Assembly: GCA_963580455.1 (NCBI GenBank)
Contig: OY756957.1
Location: forward strand, 2,175,001-2,239,000
Length of the DNA stretch: 64,000 nucleotides
DNA from: Euonymus europaeus
Lineage: Eukaryota; Streptophyta; Magnoliopsida; Celastrales; Celastraceae
Direction of reading: 5' to 3'
In this document: positions 21,625-34,419 of the stretch, one piece after another
Layout: each line of letters opens with the position of its first letter
How positions within the stretch are numbered: the first letter of the stretch is position 1
The notes under the pieces: generated by a model
What the model was told of the DNA's origin: nothing
The model's database searches: none
What the model saw: only the letters and a program-made list of their open reading frames with translations
Translations under genes and position numbers: made by a program

Positions 21625-23494
21625 TGTGATACCCCGACTCGAGAATAATATAAATAATGAATAAGATAGTGACACGTGTCCAATGAGATAATAGTGAAAT
21701 CGATAGATTAAATTCGGAGTAAAATAAATCAATACAAACAAATATATATACAATATGACTACTAAATATTGTAAGAATTATGAAAATCAAATTAAATAGG
21801 AATTGAATTAAAAGAAAGAAACAAAGGGAAAAAAATAATAAAAAAAAGAAAATTTCAGAAGATTCCAAAAAGGGGGGAGAAACAGGAAATAAAAGAAAAA
21901 AAACGTAAAAGAAGGTAAGAAAATGGAAACAGGGAAGAAAAAAAAAAAGAAGCGATTTTTGCGTCTGGAACTTCGGCGGCGCCGATCTCCTTCGTCCGGC
22001 CACCTCAGGCAACGAGACCGGTACCAATCTCTTCGTCTCTTCGAGACGTATGAAATCGGTTCAAGAATCACCTTAATCGGAGCTGTATATCTCCGGGAAA
22101 AGCTGTCGGAAGTTTCGGCCACCGCGAGCTTCGACAGTCGATTTCTCCCTCCTCCGATCTCCGATTGATGCAAGGCCACCACCGTTGAGTTCGTCTCGAG
22201 GAGTACTACAAATCCCAGTTGGTGACTTCCGGCGAAAGTCGCCGGATCTCCGGTGACCCGAAGAAGGGTATTTCGGGTACTATTTGACCCGTTTGACCCG
22301 GGTTGACTTTTCCGGGTAAAGTTTACCCCTTCAATTAAATCGTATATTTTACGTATTTACGCGGTATTTGAACGTAATTGTGACCTTGTATGTGCATTTT
22401 GGTGTAGAACTGGTATATGAGGTTTAGTGATGTACGACGGAAAAATTAAATAGGAAAGCATTGGTTCGAGTGAGATGTGAGGCACGCTTCATGAGGTAGG
22501 GAATACTATAACTTTGCATTATTTTGGGAATTTTTGTAATTCTGTTTGATTGATGATTCCTGCGTTTATTTAATGAAGTTGTGAATTTCGGATATAAATG
22601 TTTGGTGGTAAAATGTGAAATGAATACTTGGGCCAAAGTGCCTACTGCTAATGTGGATTGCATGTGCATGTTTGAGTGTAGATGGTTGCTGTGTATAATT
22701 CTGCTATGTGGTAACCCCTGCTTCTCATTGAGAAAAGTGTTGTCTTTGTAATGAATGCGTGTGATTGAACATTTGTTTATATCTGGGAATTATGGAGATT
22801 GCGGGGGTTGTGATGTGGAGATTGCAGAGATGTGAAAGAGGCCCTGTACGTACAGTGGGTGAAAATCCGAGTAAGGATTCGCTATGCGGCCACATAGCGA
22901 AGGGGTGGTAAGTCCCGGGTAGAAGAAGGTGCCTACTTTCCTTACTCGTAGATTGCTTTCGGCGAGGAGGTCGAAAAGCGGAGAAAGTTGCTTCCGGCGA
23001 GGAGGTCGAAAAGCAGAGAAAAATAGTTTCCGGCAATGAGGTCGGAAGGCGTTCGAGGTGGTGACGGATATTCGAGGCGGGTTGAGAAATAGAAGTGTTA
23101 TTTAAATTGCCGTGCTTCTGTCAATAATTATTTGTGATTGTTTTGTGTGTGAATACGGTATTCCCTACTGAGCTTCGGCTCACCCCCTACTTCCCATTGT
23201 TTTATTTTCAAGTGAAACAACTGTGACGAGACTGGGAGTGCAGACAGGACAGGGCAGTCGGTGTACATACCAGAGTCGCTGCGTAAGGGTTGAGTGGACC
23301 CGGTGAGTGGGGATGGCTGAGCTGGAGTCTCAATCGGTTATATGATACTATTATATACTTATAAATTTAACTCATATATTTTAAGTATATTGATAATTAT
23401 ATTATTTAAAATATTATTGTTGAGATTTGGAAAAATAAAGAGTCGAGAGTGTGGTTTAGATACACGTCACGTGCCGGCGGGTCGGGGCGTGACA
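21625..23494. mobile_element. Solo LTR (1,870 bp) of a Ty3/gypsy-type element
   Basis: The element begins TGTGATACCCCGACTCG and ends GGGTCGGGGCGTGACA, with short inverted ends TGT/ACA and a mirrored CCCCGAC/GTCGGGG. The target duplication CCACT flanks it on both sides (21620-21624 and 23495-23499). There is no internal domain and no second LTR, so unequal recombination between two LTRs probably removed the rest. The length and the ends resemble LTRs of the Del/Tekay chromovirus group, from memory. Reading frames inside it (for example 21455-22182 on the minus strand) are low-complexity and not real genes. Confidence 0.85.
22955..23052 (+). repeat. Short tandem repeats in the solo LTR
   Basis: Three diverged ~40-base units with the phrase TTCCGGCGAGGAGGTCGAAAAGC. 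Confidence 0.75.
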
Positions 23495-23538
23495 CCACTT
23501 CCCTCACGATCGAACTGCTTCTAGAAGCACGGCAGTTG

Positions 23539-23852
23539 CAGTGGCGGTCCGACTTAATCTCCGCCGATATCGCGCCGGTAAGTATTATGTGCTATTAATA
23601 CTGTCTGTCCACTATATATACTGCTCTTCATCCGGTAATGAGTTTTCTCTTCATTCCCTCCCTCATCATCAATTCCACTATTGGTTCCCTTCTCTGCAGT
23701 GGCGGTCCGACTTATTCTTTGCCGATATCGCGCCGGTAAGTATCATGTGCTCTTGATACTGTCTGTCCACTATATATACTGTTCTTCATCTGGTAATGAG
23801 TTTTCTCTTCATTCCCTCCCTCATCATCGATTCCACTATTGGTTCCCTTCTT
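23539..23852 (+). repeat. 158-bp tandem duplication
   Basis: Two copies of a 158-base unit starting CAGTGGCGGTCCGACTT (23539 and 23697). Each copy carries CGCCGGTAAGTAT, which would be a good splice donor, but no spliced reading frame follows. The unit differs at only a handful of bases between copies. Confidence 0.85.
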
Positions 23853-23929
23853 TGCCGCGTCACTTTCACCCACACTGGTTTGAAAGCTTTCTTCTTGCAA
23901 ATAATTCGTTACTGATACTGCAAACATTA

Positions 23930-24890
23930 TAAAGTTTGGGTCTTTTAAGTGATTCATACTCTATGTTTCTGATACTATTGTATAAATGGCTTTTGAGTGA
24001 TTCATACTCTATGTTTTTTCATTCGGATACTATGAAATTCTCATACTACTCTATAAATGGGTTTTCTCATTTTGATACTATGAAATTCTGATACTACTGT
24101 ACGAAATGTACTATGTTGGTGTCCTTGATGCTGTTAATTTTGTAGTGACTCATATGGATACTACTGATTTTATTTGAGAATTGCATTGAGTTTGGCAGTA
24201 TATGTTATTGATACTATGGTACTATGTGTATTGTTAGTGTTATTCGTACTCCATTCAGCTTGTCTGATACTGTCAATTTGCTGATGTTGTTGCCACTGTT
24301 AATATTGATACTGTCAGGGTTGATACTGTCAGTGTTGATACTCATGATGTTCTGATACTGTAATTTTTGTTAGTGTTTGTGAAGTATTGATTATACTGGT
24401 GATACTATATATACTGCATTGAGTTTGGCAGTATATGTTATTGTGCATTGATTATACTGCTGATACTATATATACTGCACTGATTGATACTCGTGATGTT
24501 CTGATACATGATACTGTTATTTTGTAGTGACTCATATGGATACTACTGATTTTATTTGAGAATTGCATTGAGTTTGACAGTATATGTTATTGATACTGCC
24601 TTATTCATTGTCTGATACTGTCAATTTGCTGATGTTGTTGCCACTGTTAATATTGATACTGTCAGTGTTGATACTGTCAGTGTTGTTACTCGTGATGTTC
24701 TGATACTGTAATTGTTGTTATTGTTTGTGAAGTATTGATTATACTATTGATACTATATATACTGCATTGAGTTTGACAGTATATGTTATTGTGCATTGAT
24801 TATACTGCTGATACTATATATACTGCACTGGTTGATACTCGTGATGTTCTGATACTGTCAATGTTGATACTGTCTTCTGATATTTATTGG
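23930..24890 (+). repeat. GATACT-rich repeat field
   Basis: About 1 kb in which GATACT or GATACTG occurs every 15-40 bases. Larger duplications are overlaid: a segment with TGATTTTATTTGAGAATTGC and GAGTTTGGCAGTATATGTTATT recurs near 24160, 24415, 24545 and 24770. No reading frame or terminal repeats are evident. Confidence 0.8.
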
Positions 24891-24896
24891 TGAATG

Positions 24897-25405
24897 ATGT
24901 CACTGTAGGTGACTAAATGATAATAAACCCCATTAAAATTGCACCATGTTTGGTCCACTCAATTAATCTGTTGGGTGAGGCCCAGAGCCCAGTCATACAC
25001 AATCGCACATAAGTGCACCAGCACCACTACACAAGTTACACAATCCTAGGCCCACCCAAGGGCCCAAAAAAAAGAATAAAAAGTCACGCTAATGAATGAG
25101 TGAAGTATCCCAATGCTTCAGTTTCTTCTGCCTCTTTGGCCCATCGTTAGTCATAAAATTTTATCCATTCAGAGCTACAGTGTGGGCTGATTCTTTGTTG
25201 TGCACAGTGCAGTGGAAACTGGAAAGCAAAACAGCCTTCTCAAAATCAGTGGGCCGTAATTCTTACACAGAAAAAGCTTGGACTCTCGAACGACGTCGTT
25301 TCTCACTCGCGGTGCCTTGCAGATGTGCACTTCCCAAAGTTCTCTCCCCTCTCTTAAGCAGGTTAACTGGATTTCAAAACAACAGGGAGCTATTTCTCAG
25401 CGGTG
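24897..25405 (+). promoter_or_regulatory. Upstream region of the phosphofructokinase gene
   Basis: Leader and promoter region. The reading frame at 25096-25419 overlaps the true start codon in another frame and has no family signature. No TATA box was fixed with confidence. Confidence 0.35.
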
Positions 25406-28400
25406 ATGATGGGGTCTAGTGGAAATACAGAATCGAAGGTGGTGAAGGGTGATGCTGGCTATGTCCTGGAAGATGTTCCTCACTTGACTGATTACATTGC
25501 TGATCTTCCTGTAAAGTTTCTCATCTCCTTTTTGCTCTTTCCTGATACATATGCACAGTTGTTGTGCACCGTGTGTTTGTTTGGTCGATTAGATTAGAAA
25601 ACTGCTGCGCTCCTTCAATGAGCTTATTGTTCATTTTTCTTTTTTCACTCAATGCAGCCGTATATCGTCGGTAAATTTTGTATAATTAGCTTTTATGGTA
25701 CAGAGGTTATTGGATGTATATGAATCTCAGGGTAGATAATGTTCTCTCAATGTTGTTTTTCTAATTCAAGTAGATTTTTTTTTAAGTGATGCTCAATTTC
25801 CGTTTTCTGTTTGTTTGCCACTGCTTATCAGGTTTCCTGAATGGGGCTGTTCTGTAAGTGAATTTTGAACACTACAAATCAGAAAACTATGCCATTCATG
25901 CTCTCCTGGATTAATTTATTACTTGTTATTATTTCCTGTATTGGGACTTCATTACTGCTGATGCCATACCAAAATCAGGCAATGGCTTTTTTTTTGTTAA
26001 GTTACCACCATTGCAGGAATCATCATGAGAAAGTTAATTGATCATGTGTTTATTTGTACAATGAACATTCCCAAGATGCAGTCACGTCTATTCTTCTAGC
26101 AATCTCTCTTAATATTGCTAATTTGTCCATACTCTCTGCATCTTCTTTTTTTTAATTTTATGGCAGACCTATCCCAACCCATTGCAGACAAATCCTTCTT
26201 ATTCGGTGGTCAAGTAAGTATTGTTTCTAATACACTCAAATTTATTTTGAGGAATTTTATTGTTAATTTAAATCAATTTCTCTGCATGCCTGTTGGTCTT
26301 TTTGTTTTGTTTTAGGCAGTATTTTGTCAATGTGGATGACACTGTTGCCCAAAAGGTAAGTTCTGCTATTTAGCGTTTTTTGCATTTTTTTTTCATTATT
26401 TATTGTGCCATTCTTCTAAAGTTCCTGTTGCATATAAATTTATTCTGCCTGGCTTCCCTCCCCACCAAAAAAGGGGGGAAACGAAAATCTGCTATGCTCC
26501 CACACGGTTGTTAGAACTGAGATATTTTATGTAGACTATAGTAAAGATGTCTAAATTTTTTGGAACGACTGCTGAATTATTATGCAGAGGAAGGCTGTCC
26601 TCGAGTCATTTAGTAAATAAGTTGGTCTTTGTTTTTTTGGAAGTTCTTTTTGCCTGCTATGTTTCCTATCCTAAAATGAATTATATAGGAAAGTAATAGT
26701 TTTTTTTATATATGGTAGGGAATTACACTTGTATCTTCTTATTATTGATGGTTACTTGAATCATATGTAGATTGTTGTTCACAAGAATGGTCCGAGGGGA
26801 ACACATTTTCGACGTGCAGGACCTCGTCAAAGCGTATGTCTCTTTCAAATGTCTGCACCCATTCCAGTAAAGTGCATCATATGTCACTGACATGTTCATA
26901 ATGCTGTTCAGGTATATTTTGAGTCTGATGAAGTACATGCATGTATAGTAACATGCGGTGGTCTATGCCCTGGCCTCAACACAGTGATTCGGGAAATTGT
27001 GTGTGGCCTTTATCACATGTACGGTGTCAACAAAATTCTTGGAATAGATGTAAGTAAATGCACCTTATCAGTATTGAAATGTAGCGGAAGAAGTATTTGA
27101 AAATGTTTGAATTTGTAGTGTGACTGATTGCTACAGTTTCCTTTTGTCATTCCTCTGTAGCAGTGTCACAGTGCTTCTGTTTTAAGTTAACCTCTTGGTC
27201 AAATAATTTGAAGATTTAAATAATCTGGATCTACAATTTCCAAACTTGTCTAGCAATTTTTTTCCCCTTTCTGAATAACAACTCTGTTTAGTTTTCAAAC
27301 TATTGAAAATTGCAACGAAAAATACAATTTTTCTTTTTCTTTTTTTCTTCAAAATATATGGCTGGTAATATTTTCTTTACTAAACGTATTATACAATACT
27401 TCAAAGTTAAAAGGCACATTTCTAGTTTTCAAACTATTGAACATTGAAACAATGCCCTCTATATGGAAGAGAAAGAAAACAATGGTAGGATTTTCTCTTC
27501 TACATTATACAATAGCTGTATCATGAGAGGGTATATGCTTTAACAATGTAAGCAACTTAGCGTTTCAAAATTGTGGAATACCTTAATTGTTCTTCAAACA
27601 AAGTTTGTATATTTAATGTTGTTATGATATATGCATGTGAAAGCTAGCCACATTTCTGGTCCAATCACACTGTTGACAATGGAAGGTAAAAAGACGGTCA
27701 CTAGTGTTTTTAGCTGAAATTTGAACCGCAAATACTATATCGGTTTTGTTGTCTTGTAGACTGATAATCCCTGATTTCTAATCTTGTTAATATTCATTTT
27801 CCGGAAAATGAAAGGCCCATTAATTTTGGTTGTGTTGTGAGATTCAAGAAGTTGGATTTCCTCATGTGATTATCTTACCAGTAAATTGTTGTGTTACACC
27901 TGTAGGGAGGCTACATGGGGTTTTATTCCAAAAATACCGTCACTTTGACACCAAAGGTTGTCAATGATATCCATAAACGTGGCGGCACAATTCTTGGGAC
28001 TTCAAGAGGAGGACATGATACCTCAAAGATTGTTGACAGCATTCAGGACCGCGGAATCAGTCAGGTAAATGCAGGGTAGAATTTCTTATGTGCCATGATA
28101 TATGCATGTTTCTTCTATCACATTGTTTCATATGCATGACATATAATTGTGGATTCTGAGAATAGCTTGTGATTCAGGTGTATATCATTGGAGGTGATGG
28201 AACTCAAAAAGGAGCAGCTGTGATTTATGAGGTAATATTTTATTTTATTAGATAATGACTCTAAGAGAACTTCAAGACAAGACAGTCTACAATTTAACTA
28301 AAACTCTATTAAGTGATGAAAGTACAATGCATGCCTTTTAGATTTGTTGCCGAGTGGGATTTGTCATTAGTTTAGCTAGTGTACGACTCTATTGGCCGCA

Positions 28401-30393
28401 CCATTGAACTTGTGTCTCTTCCTGTTTTTCACCCTTCAAGAAATTATTTATCAACTGGTACAAGATACCATGTCACAAGGGATCAGAAATTTAGAATGTT
28501 AGAGTGTATCTCTTGGCATTTGTCTGTGTAGATATTTGTGACGTCTTTATCATTTTAAAATCTAGACTGTTTTGAGCCATAAGCCCTAACATCTTCCTAT
28601 ATGACAATTTTTTAATTGCATATTTATCTCTCTTGTATCTCATATAGCAGGACGCCAGGAACACTTTACTTTGAAATTGACTTGTTATTCCTCTTTGTAG
28701 CTAATTCCACATGAAACTGTTTTCCATTTTTCCAGGAAATAAGGAGGCGTGGTCTTAAAGTTGCTGTTGCTGGAATCCCCAAAACCATTGATAATGACAT
28801 TCCGGTACCTTTATCTGACATCTTTATTGGTTCTAACATTGTGCTATTCTTTCTTTTTCTTAATTCAAATAATTCATTTCTCCATCATTGACGCAGTCTT
28901 TCAATTTCAATAACCTCTATTGACTCAGGTAATTGATAAGTCCTTTGGTTTTGATACTGCGGTTGAGGAGGCACAACGTGCCATTAATGCAGCACATGTT
29001 GAAGCTGAAAGTTCTGAGAATGGTATTGGTGTTGTGAAGCTAATGGGACGCTATAGCGGTATGCATTGTTGATCATGTATTCATGTAGAACAATCATATG
29101 TAAACCACAAGTTGCATCCTCTGCTTATAAATCCTTTGTTGCCCCTGAAAGAACATTTTAACCAAATTTGATATTCTATTTGCAGGTTTCATTGCAATGT
29201 ACGCAACTCTTGCCAGCAGAGATGTGGATTGTTGTTTGATTCCTGAGTCTCCATTCTATTTTGAAGGAAAGGGTGGACTGTTTAAATTTATTGAAAAACG
29301 CCTAAAAGAGAATGGACATATGGTTATTGTTATAGCTGAAGGAGCTGGACAGGATCTCGTTTCTGAGTCTTTGAAGTCCATGGATCATCAAGATGCTTCA
29401 GGGAATAAACTGCTTCAAGATGTTGGATTGTGGATTTCCCACAAGATTAAGGTAGTACTTGTGTTATGTAGTAAGTTAAAGGACTATTATACGTTTAACA
29501 TTCACAAATAACCCTCCAATTATCATGGGAAACTGCTTTTGCTGAGATGTTCTTTGCATTTCACGGGATTAGAAATCTGAGCTAGTATTGCATGGTAGCA
29601 GTTTCATTTGCGTTGTGATCAGACTATTCCATAAGATATGCAAAAATCACTTTTATGTCTCTCTGTTGAGTGTTGATTAACTTTTCGGCCTCTTGCTTCT
29701 CTTGGTTAGGATCATTTTGCAAAACACCAAAAGATGGCCATTAATCTCAAATATATAGGTAAGTACCTTTCTTATTATGTTTTTTGCCCCTTCTTTCAAA
29801 ACAGAGCAATGAGCAACGTACTCCCAGTAATTGTCTTGCAGATCCTACATATATGATACGGGCAATCCCAAGCAATGCATCAGATAATGTGTACTGCACT
29901 CTCCTTGCTCACAGTGCGATTCATGGAGCAATGGCTGGATATACAGGGTTCACTGTTGGTCCAGTAAATGGCAGACATGCTTACATTCCTTTTCATGTAT
30001 GTTGCTCATCTCCCAATACAAATCTTGCATGTTGCAGTTGCATATCAGAATGCCTGTTCCGATGTTAAATTTGAAGTAGAATTTTTTTATTTATTTTAAT
30101 TTTCAAATTAATTGCGTCTTCTATCCATAAAGTTTTTACGCCATGTCTGGATTCACGTTCACAAAATGATCTTGTTCGTACTCTCAGTGAATTTGTTGTG
30201 GACTTTTATGGTACAGCGCATCACTGAAAAGCAGAACAAAGTTGTCATTAGTGACAGGATGTGGGCTAGACTTCTTTCTTCAACCAACCAGCCAAGCTTC
30301 TTAATTTCCCAAGATATTTGCAACTCCAAGGAAGAGGAAGGACCTCCAGCTCAATTATTGGATGGGGAGAATTGCAAAGATGCAAGTCAATGA
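25406..30393 (+). CDS. ATP-dependent 6-phosphofructokinase (PFK3/PFK7-like)
   Basis: Thirteen exons: 25406-25510, 26167-26213, 26316-26355, 26771-26833, 26912-27049, 27906-28064, 28178-28231, 28736-28804, 28929-29058, 29186-29451, 29710-29758, 29842-29996 and 30217-30393. All junctions are GT-AG and the total is 483 residues. The enzyme phosphorylates fructose 6-phosphate with ATP, the committed step of glycolysis. Seen in the sequence: CGGLCPGLN (nucleotide-binding loop), [17 protein letters not shown] at about 189-197, where Gly after GGD marks ATP rather than pyrophosphate use, catalytic PKTIDND at 217-223, KLMGR at 262-266, and PESPFYFEG. There is no N-terminal extension that looks like a plastid transit peptide, so a cytosolic form is likely. 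A second ATG at 25409 could also serve as start. The protein appears intact. Confidence 0.96.
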
Positions 30394-30676
30394 CGAAGTC
30401 TGCACCAGAGGTCTGTATCTTCAATATGGTTAGAACTGTGGCTCATATGAATACAAGTTTGAGGCTGTGCTTGTTTTATGAGGGAATATAATGACGAATT
30501 TCAATAGAGAGGTCTTTTTAGAATTTGTTCATTGCTGCTATGGGTCTAGGATGTTGGCCAGTTTCTATGAATGACTAGAAGAAGCAAATTCCAAACTACG
30601 GAATCCTTCAATATTTTGGCGGCTTCTAAAATTCTTAGGAATTGTTTTCTATTTCCATGAATACTTCTTCAAGTCG
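30394..30676 (+). other. Phosphofructokinase 3' region
   Basis: Probable 3' untranslated region and short spacer. No gene is seen. Confidence 0.4.
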
Positions 30677-30684
30677 GATCATAT

Positions 30685-31197
30685 TTAGTGTTGTGCAAAC
30701 GGGTAGAAAACCGAAAACTGGACCGGTCGGTCCAAATTGGTTCATTGACCAGATTCTGGTCAACGGTTTGAAAGACCGGACCAAGTTATATGGTCCGGTT
30801 TCTGGTTTCTGGTTCCATTTCCTTGAAACCGAGGTTAAACCGGACTAGATTGGTTAATGTTAAATATATTTTAAATTTAAATAAATATATATAGGTCTAA
30901 TGACAATAAATATTTTTTAATTTTATGCCCATTACACATTATTTTATATAAATATTTTTTCTTTAATAATTCATTATCCATTACACCTTATTTTATAATT
31001 ATATGTGCATCACATATTATTTTATAATTATTAATAACAAATAATTGATTTTAAGACCGTAATTGAATCAGACCGGACCGTTAAAATCGGTTAACCGAAT
31101 TAATGGTTAATAAAAATATGGTTCGGTTTCAATTTTTTCAAAACTGTCACTTTCGATTTTGGTTTTGGTTTGGGGAACCGGACCGTGCACACACCTA
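30685..31197. mobile_element. hAT-like MITE downstream of phosphofructokinase
   Basis: A 513-bp element. The left end TTAGTGTTGTGCAAACGG pairs with the complement of CCGTGCACACACCTA. The 8-bp duplication GATCATAT flanks both ends (30677-30684 and 31198-31205). CCGGTC/GACCGG motifs crowd both ends and the centre is AT-rich. No coding region. Confidence 0.82.
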
Positions 31198-31312
31198 GAT
31201 CATATCAGATATTCAAATTTCTTGACTCTTGAGGATACCATTTAAACACATTTTTGAATTTGAACTAGGGGACAGCCCGTGAGAACCTCTAGCCTCTAGG
31301 TAATTAGGCTAA

Positions 31313-31655
31313 GAGCAACCACAATAACAAATTTTTGCTGGCAAGTTATATGATCACTTACATCAACAAAATACGTATCTCAATACACTCACACAATAAA
31401 ACACAAATTTTTATATATTTTCCCTTATCAATAAAAGTCAAACATTTACTCTTTCATTCTCTCATACAAAACTACACAAAAATCAATACTAGATACTACA
31501 TCTTTTACAGAAAGTCAAGACACTTCAGTAAAACACATCTATTAATATAGTCACATCAACAAAACACATGTCTCAATATAACCACATTAGCAAAAAAAAA
31601 AAAAATTCTCATACATTATCCTTTTCCCATTAAAATGACATCATTGTGAGTGCTC
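31313..31655. mobile_element. Tourist/Harbinger-like MITE (343 bp)
   Basis: The left end GAGCAACCACAATAACAA mirrors the right end TGACATCATTGTGAGTGCTC. TAA flanks both sides (31310-31312 and 31656-31658), the usual 3-bp PIF/Harbinger duplication. The interior is AT-rich with phrases shared with repeats at 13640, 20960 and 54890. Confidence 0.65.
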
Positions 31656-31945
31656 TAATTTAACTAAAACACATCTCCTAATATAGTCACATCAACAAAA
31701 CACATGTATCAATATAGCCACATTAACAAAAAAAAAGTGCATTCTCATACATTATCCTTTTTCCATTAAAATGAGAGCATTTTGGGTGCTCTAATTTGAG
31801 GGGTTTGAAGAGAAGGGATCTCAATCCTTGCAAGTCCAGCTGGAAGGATAATGATTAAAATGACACCATTGTGAGTGATCTAATTTGGAGGGTTTGATGA
31901 AGAGAAAAGATCTCAATCCTTGCAAGTCCGACTGGAAGAGTAACT
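31656..31945 (+). repeat. Partial tandem duplications next to the MITE
   Basis: A second copy of the MITE right half (31680-31790, ending TTTGGGTGCTC) is followed by two copies of a ~75-base unit containing GATCTCAATCCTTGCAAGTCC at about 31800-31860 and 31885-31940. Confidence 0.7.
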
Positions 31946-32841
31946 GAAACCATCATGAACATTGCAATTCTAAGGAACTGACAATTGCCCGAAATAGGGT
32001 TTTCCATTTAGCTATAATTTTAAGGCAACTGAAAGTCAATTGTATTGTTTTTGTAGTTTCCTTTAATATTCTACACCCAGACGAACATAGTAACCAGGCC
32101 AAGGTATAGAGGGACAATTTGATTGATTCACATGAGCCAATTACAGCATGCATGATAACTTACAGTAGAACGAAATCCATTACAAGCAAACTACTCCTGC
32201 GCTTACCCAAAGCTTCAACAAACTACAATGATACACACCAGTTGAAAGAAATACAAATTCTGGAATAAACCAGTTCCTTTTTTCTTTTCTTTTTTTGTTA
32301 CTACCAGGTACTTGGGCAATTTTCACGTGTAAGGAGCAACTGTGCACTAGTCTCCATAAGACTTTTCAGTTTTTTTAAAATTCCAGCATCCAAGACGAGA
32401 TGGCTCAATGGCAAAAAAATGAGAGCTGATACCATTAGGTCTGGAGATATATTACTCCAAGATTGGAAAATGTAAGGAGGAAAAGCTAGTTAAATAAATG
32501 GTGAGGAGAGCTCAATCCCTCGAGAATCATGATGACACTTCCCTGCGGTTAGGCTATGTCCTCAGTATCACCTTTAGAACCAGGACACGAGACAAAGGTC
32601 CCAAATCCACTAGATTGGACCTTTTGGTGGCTTTACTGAATTTGGCAGCAGAACACTGCCTATGTGGAGAGCAGAACATTAAATTGCACGTACACTTGTA
32701 CGGTCAAATTGGAACAAGACATACATTAGGGAGCAACTCTGTATATCTCAAGAAAGTTTTGTAGTCATAAGTATTTGAACAAGGACAAACCAGATAGAAA
32801 GGAAACAGCAGGCACATGTAAATTTAAATCCATAGGACACA
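31946..32841. other. Spacer without recognised genes
   Basis: The reading frames at 31953-32153 and 32498-32764 match no family that I recognise. A pyrimidine tract lies at 32270-32300. Confidence 0.3.
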
Positions 32842-33612
32842 GAGAACATAATTTCAGTTCAAAATGGATCCTCATCATTGATCAGATGTGATAATAACAA
32901 AAGGTTCAAAAGGGTCACCTTTTGTAGAAACGTAGAATTACCATGTGATTAATGATCCCCTTTCACGGGTTTGTCTAGAATTGGCAGTAATTTTCATCGA
33001 AGCACCACTTCGAGTGAATATAAAATCAAATCTAAATGGAATAGTAGACATGTATAAATTTACATTTTTACGACCAAAAGAACATAATTACAGTCCAAAA
33101 GGATCTCATTATTGATTAGACTAGGTGGTAATAGCAAACACACTCAAAAAGCCCAAAAGGAGGGGGCATCTTTAGTAGCAAGGGGAGGACTAAGAGAACA
33201 TAATTACAATCCAAAAGGATTTCATTATTGATCAAACAATGTGATAATAGCAATCACTCTCAAAAGGCTCGAGGGAAGGGGAAAGGGTGCATCTTTAGTA
33301 GCAAGGGGAAGGACACAAGAACATAATTACAATCCAAAAGGATCTCATTGTTGATCAGTCGATGTGGTAATAGCACTCACACTCAAAAAGCTCGTGAGCT
33401 TCTTTAGTAGTAGGGGGACCAAGAGAACATAATCGAAGTCCAAAAGAATCTCGTTATCGTATATGTCATTATAACAATCACACTCAAAAGCACAAGGCAT
33501 CTTTTGTAGCAAGGTGGGGAGGACCAAGAGAAGATAATGACAATCCAAAAAGATCTCGTTATTGATATGTGATAATAGTAATCACACTTAACGGGAGGCA
33601 TCTTTAGTAGTA
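32842..33612 (-). repeat. Minisatellite of ~105-125 bp units
   Basis: Six diverged units share AAGAGAACATAATTACAATCC and AAAAGGATCTCATTATTGAT, then CACTCAAAAAGC and GGCATCTTTAGTAGCAAGG. Unit starts are near 32842, 33078, 33194, 33318, 33423 and 33529. The first interval is double length because it holds another repeat (see 33598-34165). It lies about 800 bp beyond the stop codon of the Aurora kinase gene. Confidence 0.82.
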
Positions 33613-34165
33613 AAGTAGAATGACCATGAGATTAATAATTCCCTTTCCTAGGGTTTGCCCAGAATTGGCAGTGATTCTCATTGAAGCACTATTCCAAGTT
33701 AGGATAAATCAAATCACATTGCTTATCAAAGATTGCTCATCGCATAAGATGATGCAATCACATTCGCATAAGATGATGCAATCACATTCATGTATATTCA
33801 TGTATTTGAACTAAAGCTGATGTGGACGTCTACTAGTTTATTGAGCCATCAGTTGGTCGTTTAATGAACGACGTCTACCAGTTTATGAAGTCATCAGTAG
33901 TTGGTTGTTTAATGAACTTTTATTTATATTAATCAGATTGTCTATTTAGATCTTTAGTCAAGTGGGTAATTTGGTCTTTTGATTAACACTTCGTGTTTTG
34001 TTCACTGGGTGGTTCTTTTGTGGAATTGATCGATGGACCATTCCTCGTCAGCATCTTTAGTAGTAAAGTAGAATTGGCCATGAGATTACCCCTTTCCCAG
34101 GGTTGCCCAGAAGCGATTCTCACTGAAGCACTGTTTCGAGTGAGGATAAATCAAATCACATTGCT
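33598..34165 (+). repeat. Long interspersed repeat units near the Aurora kinase 3' end
   Basis: A ~120-base unit with CCATGAGATTA, CCCTTTCCCAGGGTT, GCCCAGAA and GTGAGGATAAATCAAATCACA occurs at 32917-33035, 33598-33720 and 34040-34165. The phrase CATAAGATGATGCAATCACATTC follows as short tandem copies at 33756-33790 and 34194-34230. Both suggest one larger duplicated segment. Confidence 0.7.
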
Positions 34166-34419
34166 TATAAAAAAAGAGGGGCAATCACATTCACATAAGA
34201 TGATGCAATCACATTCGCATAAGATGATCTTCGTGTATTTGAACTTGGGAAACTCAGAGCTATTACTATGCAATTTCATAAGAGATCAAAAACAAGGATC
34301 CAGTTTGATTACAATTTCACAACGAAGATCTTACCATATGAATCCCCAACTGATATTTTAAGAACCTTGTCATATTATGGCTTCAAGGATCAGATGTGTC
34401 CAACACTTACAGAAGTAAA

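Noticed and set aside
21455..22182. Long minus-strand reading frames (up to 190 codons) in the solo LTR
   Set aside because: They are Phe/Leu low-complexity translations of purine-rich DNA inside an LTR, with no domain.
25096..25419. 107-codon frame ahead of the phosphofructokinase gene
   Set aside because: It overlaps the true start codon in another frame and lies in the leader.
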